DNA of 64,000 nucleotides from Betaproteobacteria bacterium (GTDB lineage Bacteria; Pseudomonadota; Gammaproteobacteria; Burkholderiales; Usitatibacteraceae), in assembly GCA_016720925.1 (NCBI GenBank), contig JADKJR010000001.1:310001-374000 (forward strand). Reading direction: 5' to 3'. Positions 45,289 to 55,226 of this stretch are shown here, piece by piece. The translations under genes were made by a program, and so were the position numbers. The notes beneath the pieces are model-generated. The model saw nothing but the letters and a program-made list of their open reading frames with translations, was not told where the DNA came from and did no database searches. Numbering within the stretch: the stretch's first letter is position 1; each line of letters starts with the position of its first letter.

Positions 45289-45587
45289 GCCGCACCAGCT
45301 TCAAGTTTCTTCATGACGCTTTCCAGAGAGGAACATCCGGCACGATCCCGTAAGTCAATCGTACGTCGGCCCAGACCGATATTACCTGCCAGTTGCGCGT
45401 GCGCGTATATCCCTCAATTGTGGGATGTAGTATTACGTACCTCTTCCCTGCGCTGTTCGGCGGGCGACAAACTCAAGCATTGGCGCGCCTTTCGGGGCAA
45501 AAAGCCGCCAGCAACCTCGTAAATGCTGGTGTTTTTCGCGCGAGCCAAAAAAAGGAGCTGTAGAAGGTCCCCCAATATTGCGCACGC
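45289..45587. other. 299-base spacer between regulator and TRAP permease
   Basis: It contains one degenerate palindromic repeat (45471-45537) and nothing else I can assign. The promoter of the regulator gene must lie in its left part. Confidence 0.4.
45471..45537. repeat. palindromic repeat family P, copy 6 (degenerate)
   Basis: ACTCAAGCATTGGCGCGCCT and, later, GTAAATGCTGGTGTTTTT preserve the outer arms. The inner arms no longer pair. It lies past the end of the TRAP permease gene. Confidence 0.55.
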
Positions 45588-47618
45588 TCAGGTTTGCCTG
45601 ATGGGTGTCGTTTCGTCCCGCCGAAGTTTCTGCAAAACAAATACCCCAGCCGCCAAGCCGAAACCCAGCGCGTCCCAGAGCGGGCTGGGCACCAGCATCA
45701 TTACGCCAGCGACGATCAGTATCGATCGCTCCAGCAGCGTGGTGCGTTTCAGCAGCCACCCTTGCGCGGCCGCAGCCAGCACGCCCATGGTCACGAAGGC
45801 GAGCGCGACGACCGCCGCCACATCGCCCCAGCTTGCCCCCTTGGGCAGTTGCAATAGCACACCGGCGCCCAGTGGATCGAGCACAAAAATGAACGGGACA
45901 ACGAATGCGGGCAGGGTGTACTTCCACGATTGCAGCGTCGTTTTGTATGGGTCGCCGCCGGTGATGGCGGCCGCGGCGAACGGTGACAACGCGGTCGGCG
46001 GCGACACTTCGGAGAGTACCGCGTAATAGAAAATGAACATGTGCGCCGCGAAGTCCGGCACGCCGAGTTGGGTCAAGGCCGGTGCGGCGATCACGGCACA
46101 GATGATGTAGCTGGCCGTCACCGGGACCGCAAGTCCCACCACCCAGACGATCAATGCGGTATAGATTGCGGTCAGAATCAGGCTGCCGCCCGCGTAGGCG
46201 ATGACGATGCTGGAAAATTTCAGCCCCAGGCCGGTGAGCGTCACGACGCCGACGATGAGGCCGGCTGCCGCACAGGTCGCGGCCACATTGAGCACGCCGG
46301 TCGTGCCGCTTTCCATCGCCTTGATGAGATTAGAGTTCCAAAGTCCTGGCACCAGCGGCGCCTTGCCGCGTAGCACATCGTACGAAACCAGCGCGCACTC
46401 GCGCCGGAAAAAACTGACCACAAACGCAACCACGGTCGACCAGAACACCGCGAGTGTCGGCGAGAATCCCAGCAGCATGAAGACGATGATGGAGATCAGC
46501 GACGCAAAATGAAACCAGTATTTTTTGCTAAGCTCCCACGCGGTTGCGGCAATTTCGAAAGGTACGTTGCCCATTCCGTATTTGCGTGCATCCAGTTCCA
46601 CCATGAAGAACAGCGAAAAATAGTAGAGAAGCGTCGGCACCGTTGCCATGATGATGACGTCAAGGTAGGAAATTTTCAGGAATTCGGCGATCAGGAAGGC
46701 CGCCGCGCCCAGCACTGGCGGCGACAGAATCGCCCCCAACCCCCCCGCCGCCAACAGGCCGCCCGCGGCATTTTTTTCGTAGCCAGCCTTGGCAAGCATC
46801 GGATACGCGACCGAACCGATCGTGACCGTGGTGGCTACACCCGAACCCGAAGGACCGCCCAGGAGGAAAGACGCCAGCACCACCGTGCGCCCCGCGCCCG
46901 TCGGTTTGCCGCCCATCACCGCGAAGGAAAAATCCAGGAAGAATTTTCCGGCGCCGGAAAATTGCAGAAATGCGCCATAGATAGTGAACAGGATAATCAG
47001 CGTCGCCGAGACATCCACGGCGACACCGAAGATACCCTCAAGCGTCATGTACATGTGGCCGATGAGACGCGCAACGTCATAGCCACGATGTGTCCACGGT
47101 GCAGGTAGCCAGGGACCGACCATGGCGTAGACAATGAACATGACACACACCATCGGCATGATCCATCCTGAGGTACGGCGCGCGGCTTCCAGCACCAATA
47201 CGATCAGGGCCACGCCGAGAATCATGTCCCATGGCGTGGGTGTCACGGCGCGATCGGTGAAATCGTCGCCACCGACGAGCATGTAAATGATGATGCCCAC
47301 ACTCACCAGTGCGAGGACAATGTCCCACCACATGATGTGATGACGGAATCGCTTCGCGGCCGGGAACATCAGGAACGACAGAAACAACACCAGTCCGACG
47401 TGGATCGGGCGCAACTGCTGCGTGGGCACAATGCCGTACGCCGCGTATAGATGAAAAACCGTTGTCAGCACCGCGATCGCGGTCAGGAATATTGCCATCG
47501 CGCCTTTAAGCTTGTGCGAGGCGCCTTCTTCCTCTTCGATGAACTCCTCGGCCTTTTGCAGCGCTTCGGCGCTGATTTCGCTGTTGGCGGCGGCCTGTTC
47601 TTGAAACGGATCGCTCAT
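45588..47618 (-). CDS. TRAP transporter fused permease (DctQM-type, TAXI system)
   Basis: 676 residues from the ATG at 47618 (MSDPFQEQAAANSEISAEAL), preceded by GGGGGAG. A cytoplasmic head is followed by about 16 membrane helices, the fusion of small and large TRAP membrane subunits used with TAXI-type binding proteins. The DctM-like core has LLGGPSGSGVATTVTIGS and AAGGLGAILSPPVLGA. TRAP systems import carboxylates driven by the Na+ gradient. The binding-protein gene is adjacent but divergent, which is less usual than a co-linear arrangement. Confidence 0.93.
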   Translation of the reverse strand: MSDPFQEQAAANSEISAEALQKAEEFIEEEEGASHKLKGAMAIFLTAIAVLTTVFHLYAAYGIVPTQQLRPIHVGLVLFLSFLMFPAAKRFRHHIMWWDIVLALVSVGIIIYMLVGGDDFTDRAVTPTPWDMILGVALIVLVLEAARRTSGWIMPMVCVMFIVYAMVGPWLPAPWTHRGYDVARLIGHMYMTLEGIFGVAVDVSATLIILFTIYGAFLQFSGAGKFFLDFSFAVMGGKPTGAGRTVVLASFLLGGPSGSGVATTVTIGSVAYPMLAKAGYEKNAAGGLLAAGGLGAILSPPVLGAAAFLIAEFLKISYLDVIIMATVPTLLYYFSLFFMVELDARKYGMGNVPFEIAATAWELSKKYWFHFASLISIIVFMLLGFSPTLAVFWSTVVAFVVSFFRRECALVSYDVLRGKAPLVPGLWNSNLIKAMESGTTGVLNVAATCAAAGLIVGVVTLTGLGLKFSSIVIAYAGGSLILTAIYTALIVWVVGLAVPVTASYIICAVIAAPALTQLGVPDFAAHMFIFYYAVLSEVSPPTALSPFAAAAITGGDPYKTTLQSWKYTLPAFVVPFIFVLDPLGAGVLLQLPKGASWGDVAAVVALAFVTMGVLAAAAQGWLLKRTTLLERSILIVAGVMMLVPSPLWDALGFGLAAGVFVLQKLRRDETTPIRQT

Positions 47619-47821
47619 CGACTCCCCCGAAACTTCTTGTATGTTGTCGTCAGCGTGACTTGGACTGGTGTCAATGCGCTGCGCATAAAATTCTACTCCC
47701 GCTGCGGCCCTCAGCACGCGTTTTGTTGCCCAGCCTGCACACAGTTACTGATGTATCCGCTTTACGTGCAGGATAGCGTATGCTCAAATATTCCGGCTTG
47801 ACATAAAACAGGAGGCATTAC

Positions 47822-48781
47822 ATGAAGCGATTTGGATGGATTGCAGCAGGTTTGCTTGGCATCGCCATGGCGGGTTCGGCGTTTGCACAGACGAGAATCT
47901 CGATTGCCACCGGCGGTACTGGCGGTGTCTATTACCCGCTTGGTGGCGGGATTGCCAATGTGTTGTCGAAGTATGTGCCCAACATGCAGGCGACGGCGGA
48001 AGTGACCGGCGCCTCGGTGGACAACATGAAACTGGTTGGCGCCGGCAAAGCCGAGGTCGGCTTTACGATGGCCGATACTGCGTGGGACGCCTACTCGGGC
48101 CTCGACAAGTTCAAGGACAACAAGCAGGCGGTGCGCGCGATGGTCGTGTTCTATCCCAACCTGACGCATGTCGTCACGGTTGAAGGCAAGGGCATCGAGA
48201 AGATGGCTGACCTCAAAGGCAAGCGCATCTCCACCGGTTCACCCGGCAGCGGCACCGAAGTGATGGCATTTCGTATCCTCGAAGCCTACGGCATCGACAA
48301 GGACAAGGACGTGAAGCGCGAGCGGCTGTCTGTCGCGGAATCGGTGAACGCCCTCAAGGACGGAAAGATCGATGCACTTATCTGGGTCGGCGGTATTCCG
48401 ACGCCGTCGATAACCGATCTTGCCGCGACACCGAACACCAAGATCAAACTCATCGATCATGCCGACGCGGTTGACAAGATGCGCGCCAAGTACGGCCCGC
48501 TTTATGTGGCGAACAAGATTGCCGCGAAATCGTATCCGGGACAGGAAAAGGACAGCGCCAATCTGACGGTCTGGAATATCCTGGTGGTGAACGAAAAGGC
48601 CGACGAAAAAGTGGTTTATGACATTGTCAAAACCATGTTCGAGAAGAAAGCTGAAATCGTCGCCGTACACAAGGATGCCAGCTACCTGTCGCTTGATAAC
48701 CAGCTCACCGGCGGCTCACCCATTCCGTTTCATCCGGGCGCGCTGAAGTATTTCAAGGAAAAAGGCCTGAAGGTCAACTGA
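47822..48781 (+). CDS. TAXI-family TRAP solute-binding protein
   Basis: 319 residues with signal peptide (MKRFGWIAAGLLGIAMAGSA, cleavage near FAQ). The mature start TRISIATGGTGGVYYPLGGG is the family signature, and STGSPGSGTEVMAFRIL is the ligand-binding region. It should deliver substrate to the divergent fused permease. Ligand unknown; TAXI proteins bind carboxylates such as glutamate or 2-oxoglutarate. Its start lies 203 bases from the permease start. Confidence 0.93.
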   Translation: MKRFGWIAAGLLGIAMAGSAFAQTRISIATGGTGGVYYPLGGGIANVLSKYVPNMQATAEVTGASVDNMKLVGAGKAEVGFTMADTAWDAYSGLDKFKDNKQAVRAMVVFYPNLTHVVTVEGKGIEKMADLKGKRISTGSPGSGTEVMAFRILEAYGIDKDKDVKRERLSVAESVNALKDGKIDALIWVGGIPTPSITDLAATPNTKIKLIDHADAVDKMRAKYGPLYVANKIAAKSYPGQEKDSANLTVWNILVVNEKADEKVVYDIVKTMFEKKAEIVAVHKDASYLSLDNQLTGGSPIPFHPGALKYFKEKGLKVN

Positions 48782-48829
48782 CAAGTACCGCAATTACATT
48801 GAGGCCCGCGTGACGCGGGCCTCGTCGTT

Positions 48830-49804
48830 TCAAGGCAGCAATACTGTCGAGCCTGTCGTTTTGCGTGCTGCCAGATCGCGATGCGCCTGCGCCGCATCCT
48901 TCAGCGCATAGGTCTGGTTGATTTCGACTTTCACGATGCCGCGACCGACCACATCGAACAGTTCGTTCGCCGTGTTAACCAGATCCTCGCGGGTCGCGAC
49001 ATGCGTATCCAGCGTCGGTCGCGTGACATAGAGCGAACCCTTGGCGGCGAGAATACCGAGGTCGAAGGGCTCAACCTTGCCTGATGCATTACCGAACGAC
49101 GCCATCACGCCGCGCGGACGCAGGCAATCCAGCGATTTCAGGAATGTGTCCTTGCCAACGCCGTCGTACACCGCCGCGCATTTTTTGCCGCCGGTGATTT
49201 CCGCCACCCGCACGGCGAAATCCTCCATGGAATAGTTGATCACGTGATCACAACCATGCGCTTTCGCGAGCTTGCCTTTTTCTTCGCTGCCTACCGTGCC
49301 GATGACCGTCACGCCGAGATGTTTCGCCCACTGGCAGAGAATCAGGCCCACACCACCCGCTGCCGCCGCGACCAGGATGGTGTCGCCTGCCTTGACGGCA
49401 TAGGTGCGACGCAGAAGGTACTGCGCGGTCATGCCCTTGAGCATGATGGATGCGGCCTGCTGATCAGTGACGTTGGCGGGGATGATTACCACGCGGTCCG
49501 CGGGAATCAGTCTCGACTCACAGTAGGAACCAATCGGCGCGGCACCGTACGCCACTCGATCGCCCACCTTGATTCCGGTCACGCCCGAACCCACGGCTTC
49601 GACCACGCCGGCGGCCTCGCGACCCAGCACCGTCGGCAGCGGTATCTTGTACAGGCCGGTACGATGATAGATGTCGATGAAATTCAGTCCCACCGCGGTG
49701 TGCCGGATGCGGACTTCCTTTTCGCCCGGCGCGCCGATGTCCATGGCTTCCCATTTCATTACTTCCGGACCGCCGTGCTCGTGAATACGGATGGCGTGTG
49801 TCAT
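48830..49804 (-). CDS. NADPH:quinone oxidoreductase (zeta-crystallin type)
   Basis: 324 residues of the MDR superfamily. GROES-like start (RIHEHGGPEVMKWEAMDIG), GREAAGVVEAVGSGV, and the NADPH motif AAAGGVGLILCQWAKHLG. It lacks the structural-zinc Cys of alcohol dehydrogenases, as expected for quinone reductases. The ATG overlaps the stop of cca by four bases. An unusual pairing, but on the same strand and probably one transcript. Confidence 0.92.
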   Translation of the reverse strand: MTHAIRIHEHGGPEVMKWEAMDIGAPGEKEVRIRHTAVGLNFIDIYHRTGLYKIPLPTVLGREAAGVVEAVGSGVTGIKVGDRVAYGAAPIGSYCESRLIPADRVVIIPANVTDQQAASIMLKGMTAQYLLRRTYAVKAGDTILVAAAAGGVGLILCQWAKHLGVTVIGTVGSEEKGKLAKAHGCDHVINYSMEDFAVRVAEITGGKKCAAVYDGVGKDTFLKSLDCLRPRGVMASFGNASGKVEPFDLGILAAKGSLYVTRPTLDTHVATREDLVNTANELFDVVGRGIVKVEINQTYALKDAAQAHRDLAARKTTGSTVLLP

Positions 49805-51024
49805 GTCGTGTTCCTTTCAATGAATCGTTGGAGTTGTTCAAGTTTGGCGCGGTGGATCGCATCGGCAATATTGTTTGCGTTTGATTGTGCAATGCTACCG
49901 AAATTGAGTGCTTGCAGCGCCGATAGCGCAGCCAGCAGGAAATCCCGTGGCGGATAAGGAACATCGGAGAAGCCCAGGCGGCCGTGGTGATCGCAGGCGC
50001 AGGCCGCGATGAAATCGCGAAAGCGATCTGGACGGCGTAACGCGTCGCACCCTTCCAACATCGCCAGCAGTTGTTCCGCATTCAATCGGGAAACCGCATG
50101 CGCGTCGCCATGCCACTGTGCGACCATGCGCGCAAGATCGCCGCAATCGCCCGGGACACGCAATCGATCGCAGATGCCTTTTACCAGTTTCACGCTGGAT
50201 TCCTCGTGACCGGGATGCCTCGGCCAGGATTCCTTCGGTGTTAAGCCCTTGCCGAGATCGTGACTGAGCGCCGCAAAACGGATCGGTAGTGAGTAATTCT
50301 TGGATGCGGCGTAGTCCAGCACCATCATGACGTGAACGCCGGTATCGATCTCGGGATGTGCTTTGGCGGATTGCGGCACACCGAAGAGACGATCAACTTC
50401 CGGAAGCAGGCGTTGCAGCGCGCCACAAACACGCAGCACCTCGAACATTGTCGAAGGCGTGTTATGCATCATCCCCCGCGACAGTTCCTGCCAGACGCGT
50501 TCCGGCACCAGATGATCGACTTCACCCGCGTCGACCATCGTTCGCATCAGCGCAAGCGTTTCCGTGGCTACCTTGAACCCGCGATCGGCGAAGCGCGCGG
50601 CGAAACGGGCCGCGCGCAGGACGCGCACCGGGTCTTCGGCAAATGATTCGCCCACATGCCGAAGCACGCCCGCCTTCAGGTCGACCGCGCCGCCATACGG
50701 GTCAATGAGGTTTCCGTCTGAATCCCGCGCAATGGCGTTGATCGTCAAGTCGCGGCGCTGCAGGTCTTCCTCAAGGGTCACGTCGGGCGAAGTGTGGAAT
50801 ACGAAGCCCTTGTATCCCGGCGCGGTCTTGCGTTCGGTGCGCGCGAGGGCGTATTCCTCATGGGTTTGCGGGTGCAGGAATACGGGAAAGTCGGCGCCCA
50901 CCGGCCTGTATCCGGCCGCGACCATTTGTTCAGGCGTCGCACCAACGACGACAAAGTCGCGATCCTGTACCGGCAATCCCAGCAACTCGTCGCGAACGCT
51001 GCCGCCGACGGCGTAAATTCTCAT
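49801..51024 (-). CDS. cca: CCA-adding tRNA nucleotidyltransferase (multifunctional)
   Basis: Adds or repairs the 3' CCA of tRNAs. 407 residues from the ATG at 51024 (MRIYAVGGSVRDELLGLPVQ). The active site includes DRDFVVVGA, RRDLTINAIA and EDPVRVLRAARFAAR, and an HD phosphohydrolase domain (SHDLGKGLTPKES, HPGHEESS) gives the added 2',3'-phosphatase activity typical of the beta/gamma enzyme. The start at 51024 aligns with the family; a frame start ten codons upstream was rejected. Confidence 0.96.
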   Translation of the reverse strand: MRIYAVGGSVRDELLGLPVQDRDFVVVGATPEQMVAAGYRPVGADFPVFLHPQTHEEYALARTERKTAPGYKGFVFHTSPDVTLEEDLQRRDLTINAIARDSDGNLIDPYGGAVDLKAGVLRHVGESFAEDPVRVLRAARFAARFADRGFKVATETLALMRTMVDAGEVDHLVPERVWQELSRGMMHNTPSTMFEVLRVCGALQRLLPEVDRLFGVPQSAKAHPEIDTGVHVMMVLDYAASKNYSLPIRFAALSHDLGKGLTPKESWPRHPGHEESSVKLVKGICDRLRVPGDCGDLARMVAQWHGDAHAVSRLNAEQLLAMLEGCDALRRPDRFRDFIAACACDHHGRLGFSDVPYPPRDFLLAALSALQALNFGSIAQSNANNIADAIHRAKLEQLQRFIERNTT

Positions 51025-51053
51025 GTCATGACCCAATACTATTCGGCAACTCA

Positions 51054-51115
51054 CCGTTCGCCCTGAGATCCAAGGTCTTCTGCGCGAGGATCCTTCGACA
51101 CCTCAGGGCGAACGG
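51054..51115. repeat. REP-like palindrome family Q, copy 3
   Basis: CCGTTCGCCCTGAGATCCAA and TTCGACACCTCAGGGCGAACGG-like arms (the second ends at 51115) flank a short centre. It lies between cca and the GST gene, both on the minus strand. Confidence 0.75.
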
Positions 51116-51133
51116 TATTGTGTCATGACCCCG

Positions 51134-51841
51134 CTATTTTGCGGGTGCGGCGCAATATGGTTCATCTTCCGCGACGAATTCGGTTTCCCGCATCGCATCG
51201 GCAATCCATGCGGCGACACCCGGTGCACGAGTCACCGCATCGCAATAGGCGCGGGTGTCATCCGCCAGTGGCGGATGGTAGGTGATGAAACGCATCACCA
51301 CCGGCGCGAACATGGCATCGGCCGCGGAAAATTCACCAAACAGGAATGCGCCCTTTCCGGCACCATCCCCGAATTCGCGCCGTGCATCGCGCCAGATGGT
51401 TTCAATGCGGGCAATGTCCTTGGCCACCTCCGGCGTGTAGCCCCTGCCGGGAAGCTGATTGCGGATGTTCATTGGCATCGCGCCACGCAAGGCGCGAAAG
51501 CCGGAATGCATTTCGGCTGCGATGGACCTTGCCCGGGCGCGCGCTTTCGCGTCGCGCGGCCAGACAGGAATTTGTGGAACGCGTTCCGCAACGTACTCGG
51601 CAATGGCAAGCGTGTCCCAGCTGCAAATCGACTCCACGCTTCCGGGTTGGCCGTCCCATAGCACCGGCACCAGTCGCGAAGGAGACAACCGTTCGATTTG
51701 TGCGTCCCATTCGGCGCTGTGGAATTTCAACAGCACCTCGGCAAATGGAATGCCGAGTTGCTTCAATAGTACCCACGGACGCATCGACCAAGAAGAGTAA
51801 TTCTTGTTGCCGACAACCAGCGTGAACGAAGTGTCCGGCAT
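51134..51841 (-). CDS. glutathione S-transferase family protein
   Basis: 235 residues from the ATG at 51841 (MPDTSFTLVVGNKNYSSWSM); GGAG lies six bases upstream, and an ATG four codons earlier is an alternative. Thioredoxin-like N-terminal domain with SSWSMRPWVLL at the glutathione site and a helical C-terminal domain (LFGEFSAADAMFAPVVMRF). Substrate unknown. It lies downstream of the NDUFA9-like gene with an 18-base gap. Confidence 0.9.
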   Translation of the reverse strand: MPDTSFTLVVGNKNYSSWSMRPWVLLKQLGIPFAEVLLKFHSAEWDAQIERLSPSRLVPVLWDGQPGSVESICSWDTLAIAEYVAERVPQIPVWPRDAKARARARSIAAEMHSGFRALRGAMPMNIRNQLPGRGYTPEVAKDIARIETIWRDARREFGDGAGKGAFLFGEFSAADAMFAPVVMRFITYHPPLADDTRAYCDAVTRAPGVAAWIADAMRETEFVAEDEPYCAAPAK

Positions 51842-51859
51842 GCTTGTCTCCATTCCTGA

Positions 51860-52819
51860 CTATCGGTTGCGTCCCGCGCGAAAGCGTAACCGGTCGTAGC
51901 GTGCCCGCCCGGCGCTGTCCTTGGCGCCGTGTTGAAGATAGCCGGGAACGACGCTCTCCATCGCGTGCGCCTCGCCAAAAATGGCCGGGAAAGGTTCGCT
52001 CGATGTATTGGGGATACTCATTGACCGCATGTTATCGCGCGTGATCAATTTACCGGGCAAGCGTTCGAACACCGCCGCCTGCAGGGAAGAAAGTCCGCTA
52101 CCCAATCCGAGAATAGGCCGATGGTGTCCCGTCACCCGCATCACGAATTCCAGTAACTCACGCAAGGTGTATTCATGGGGACCCACCAGTGGATAGGTGT
52201 GGCCGAAGGTCTCCCGCATCGGCAGACTTTGCACCACGGCGCGTGCCACGTCCTCTACCCAGACAGGCTGAAACCGCGCGTCGGGCGAACCCAATGGAAC
52301 GATCGGGGAAAACATGGCGAGTGAGGCAAACATGTTCAGGAAACGATCCTTCGCGCCAAATACCACCGACGGCTGAAAGATCGTTACATCAAGCTCAGGG
52401 TGCCGCGTCGCCACGCTGCGTACGGCTTCTTCTCCGTGGCCCCGCGATTGCAGGTACAAGCTCGGGCCGGTGATGCTGGCATTGAGCGCGCTTATGTGTA
52501 TCAGGCGGCTAACACCGCGTGCCACGCAAGCCTCGGCAATTTGGCGGGGAAGGGTGACGTGCTCGCGCTCAAAATCGCCATGCAGTATGCCAACCAGGTT
52601 GATCACCGCGTCCTTGCCGGAAACCAGCGCGGCCAGGCGATTAGCATCATGAATGTCGGCTTCGACGACTTCCATCGTCGGCAGCAGCCGCAAATGTTTC
52701 GCACGTTCGCTGAGACGGGTGGGGACCGTGACGAAAATTCCCCTGCGAACCAGTTGTTCCGCGACGGATGCACCCAGGAATCCGCTGCCACCCACCAATA
52801 ATACTTTGTTGATCTTCAT
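51860..52819 (-). CDS. NDUFA9-like NAD(P)-dependent epimerase family protein
   Basis: 319 residues of the extended short-chain dehydrogenase group: VLLVGGSGFLGASVAEQLVR, NLVGILHGDFE, and QSRGHGEEAVR in place of the YxxxK motif. Bacterial relatives of complex I subunit NDUFA9 usually lack the active Tyr and are often found beside slt and cca, as here. A structural or redox-sensing role is possible but not shown. Confidence 0.92.
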   Translation of the reverse strand: MKINKVLLVGGSGFLGASVAEQLVRRGIFVTVPTRLSERAKHLRLLPTMEVVEADIHDANRLAALVSGKDAVINLVGILHGDFEREHVTLPRQIAEACVARGVSRLIHISALNASITGPSLYLQSRGHGEEAVRSVATRHPELDVTIFQPSVVFGAKDRFLNMFASLAMFSPIVPLGSPDARFQPVWVEDVARAVVQSLPMRETFGHTYPLVGPHEYTLRELLEFVMRVTGHHRPILGLGSGLSSLQAAVFERLPGKLITRDNMRSMSIPNTSSEPFPAIFGEAHAMESVVPGYLQHGAKDSAGRARYDRLRFRAGRNR

Positions 52820-52882
52820 GTTGACTTTTCCCCGCCGTGGGCGGAACTGTTGCGCTGCGCGCCAATCGAGCAGAGCTAAGCG

Positions 52883-52951
52883 TCAAACACCAGCACTGGC
52901 GCGGCTGTCAGTGGTTTTTGTCGCCGAAAGCCGCGCCAGTACTGGTGTCTT
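52883..52951. repeat. palindromic repeat family P, copy 7
   Basis: CAAACACCAGCACTGGCGCG and CGCGCCAGTACTGGTGTCTT form long arms. It lies between the slt and NDUFA9-like genes, beyond the 3' end of slt. Confidence 0.78.
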
Positions 52952-52972
52952 ACTTTGAGTTACGAAGCAACA

Positions 52973-55126
52973 TCACTGTGGCAAGTTCACCGCGACCGGC
53001 ACCATGGCGCTGATCAGGCTGCTGATCCCTTGTTGATTGTCAAGCCGCCCCGGCACGCTGCCCATCATGCGTTTGAGGCTGATGTTGGTCGCGCCGGCCT
53101 GGTTGGCATAGAACCACGCGTTTGCCATGACTTTTTTCACGTAGTCCCGCGTTTCTGTAAATGGAATCGACTCCGCGTAGATGGCGCCTTCCATTACCTG
53201 ATCGGCCCGCCAGCGGCGCGCCCGGCCTGGCCCCGCGTTATAGGCAGCGGTTGCCAGCACCGGATGGCCCAGATCATCGAGCACGTGCCTCAGGTAGAAA
53301 GACCCCAGCGCCAGATTGACCGGGACGTCGGCGACGTGCAGCGGAGAAAAGGTGGACATGCCGACGCGTTTCGCCGCCCATCTGGCCGTTGCGGGCATCA
53401 GTTGCATAAGGCCCGCGGCGCCGACTCGCGATTTGGCGTCGGCCATGAAACGGCTCTCCTGACGAATCAGGCCGTATACCCACGATTCGTCGAGTCCCTG
53501 TGCCTTGGCCTGGGTTTGCAGGTCGTTGCGATAAGGCATCGGAAAACGCTGCGAAAAATCGTGCAGCATCAACGTGCGATCAGCCGTGTTGATGGCGCGG
53601 TCCGGCACATTGGCGCCGCGCGCAACTTCCGCCGCGGCCAGCAATTCCTGATCGTTCATATTGCGTATCGCGAATTGCCATTCCTTCAGGCCCTCCGGCT
53701 TCATGTCGAGCCGGTAGAGCAGCAATGCGCGCGCGATAGCGGGCCGCTGCAGGATCGCGGCCAGATCGGTATTTGAAGGCTTCCAGCCTTTCCAGGTGGG
53801 CGCCGGCACTTGACCGGATTCCTCGGCGGCCAGCAAACCGTAAAAGTTATTTTCTCGCGCCAAGGCTTCACGCAGTTTTCCGGCGCCCACATCGTTGCCT
53901 TCCGCGACTTCGGCCCTTGCCAGCCAATAGCGCCACGAGGGTTCGCGTTTTTCCACCGGCGACATGGCGTCGATGGCTGCGCGTACAGCGGTCCAATCAC
54001 CGGCACGCAGGGCGGCGCGGGTTTTCCACGCGGCCTGAACATCACTCAGCGGAAAACTGCCAGCCTTGTTGAACCAGATGAGCGCGGATGTATCGTGTTG
54101 CATGGCGCCATGCAGGCCGATCTGTGACCACGCATATTCGCGATCCGCGACCGGCAATTCCGCACCCCGGCGCTCCAGCGCTGCAGCGGCCTTACCCGCA
54201 TCCGCACGCGCCATCCGGTTGAGCGCAAACACATATAGCTCAATGGACGCCCGCGCTTTGATATTGAGTTTTTGTGATTCCAGGAAGCCGGCCGGGTTGA
54301 GCCCGATCGAGGCGGTGCTGCGTTCGAAGGCGGCAGGCAGTTTGTCGATTAAAAACGCGCTTTTTCGGGCGTCGGCGAGGTGGTTATCCTCCAGCAGTTT
54401 GCGCACCCGGGACCAGGCGTTTTCGGAATTGATCAGCTGTGCGCCGCGAAGTTGTTCAAAGACGTCATAACAGGCGTCGGAAGCGGTGCGTGCGGCGGTC
54501 CAGAAGGACTTCGCCTCGATAAGTGTGCTGCGATCACCTTGAGCGATACGATATCGCCAGTGGTGGCAAATCAGGTCGGAATCGTCAATATTGAGGCGTT
54601 GCATTTCGGGCAGGAACAGATCCCATCGCTCCAGTTTGCCCAATGCGCGCAGCCATTCCCTGCGCAGGCTCTCGGCCAGCACGTTCTCCGGTTGTGAAGC
54701 CAGAAAGGCGCTGAAATCGGTCGCATTGGTGGCGCCGAACGAGGAACTTTGCGCGAGGCTGGCCAGCAGCCACCAGTATTCCACGTAACTCGCCAGCGGA
54801 TAGTCGGTAAAATTGGCGCGAAACCGTTCGCGTGCCGCCGCCAGAAATTTTAGATTGTGGCGATCAAACGCGTCGCGCGCGGAAACAAACTCGCGATCCG
54901 CGGCGGCGTTGATTGGGACAGGTGTGACAGGTGCGACGGCAATGGCGGCGGAGAGGTCAGTGGCGGCAGGCGGAACGGGAATTTGCGTTGACGCAAGACA
55001 ATACTTGCCCAGCATCAATGAAAGCGCGACAAGCGCAGCGTAAAAAAGGCACAAGCTTCCGCGAGCCCAGGCAGCTCGGTGGGACGTTGGGCCAATCAAC
55101 AAGTAATGGTGATGTCGTGTGCGCAT
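52973..55126 (-). CDS. Slt-type soluble lytic transglycosylase
   Basis: 717 residues from the ATG at 55126 (MRTRHHHYLLIGPTSH); a GTG seven codons upstream is an alternative. After a membrane-type signal, a long helical superhelix with TPR-like repeats (SDVQAAWKTRAALRAGDWTA) forms the U-shaped domain. The C-terminal catalytic domain has the acid Glu in YGLIRQESRFMADAKSRVGA and AGLMQLMPATARWAAK, followed by NLALGSFYL and AYNAGPGRARRW. It cleaves peptidoglycan to 1,6-anhydromuropeptides in the periplasm. Confidence 0.95.
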   Translation of the reverse strand: MRTRHHHYLLIGPTSHRAAWARGSLCLFYAALVALSLMLGKYCLASTQIPVPPAATDLSAAIAVAPVTPVPINAAADREFVSARDAFDRHNLKFLAAARERFRANFTDYPLASYVEYWWLLASLAQSSSFGATNATDFSAFLASQPENVLAESLRREWLRALGKLERWDLFLPEMQRLNIDDSDLICHHWRYRIAQGDRSTLIEAKSFWTAARTASDACYDVFEQLRGAQLINSENAWSRVRKLLEDNHLADARKSAFLIDKLPAAFERSTASIGLNPAGFLESQKLNIKARASIELYVFALNRMARADAGKAAAALERRGAELPVADREYAWSQIGLHGAMQHDTSALIWFNKAGSFPLSDVQAAWKTRAALRAGDWTAVRAAIDAMSPVEKREPSWRYWLARAEVAEGNDVGAGKLREALARENNFYGLLAAEESGQVPAPTWKGWKPSNTDLAAILQRPAIARALLLYRLDMKPEGLKEWQFAIRNMNDQELLAAAEVARGANVPDRAINTADRTLMLHDFSQRFPMPYRNDLQTQAKAQGLDESWVYGLIRQESRFMADAKSRVGAAGLMQLMPATARWAAKRVGMSTFSPLHVADVPVNLALGSFYLRHVLDDLGHPVLATAAYNAGPGRARRWRADQVMEGAIYAESIPFTETRDYVKKVMANAWFYANQAGATNISLKRMMGSVPGRLDNQQGISSLISAMVPVAVNLPQ

Positions 55127-55226
55127 GGGACAACTAATGTTTTTCACCCTGTTTCGGATGACTTATTCTATAGTCTCGTCAGAGTCCATGCTCGCACATA
55201 TTCTCCAACCCGAACGGTGAACCTTT

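Noticed and set aside
55148..55226. yybP-ykoY (manganese) riboswitch before terC
   Set aside because: The spacer is only about 80 bases and lacks the conserved aptamer elements.
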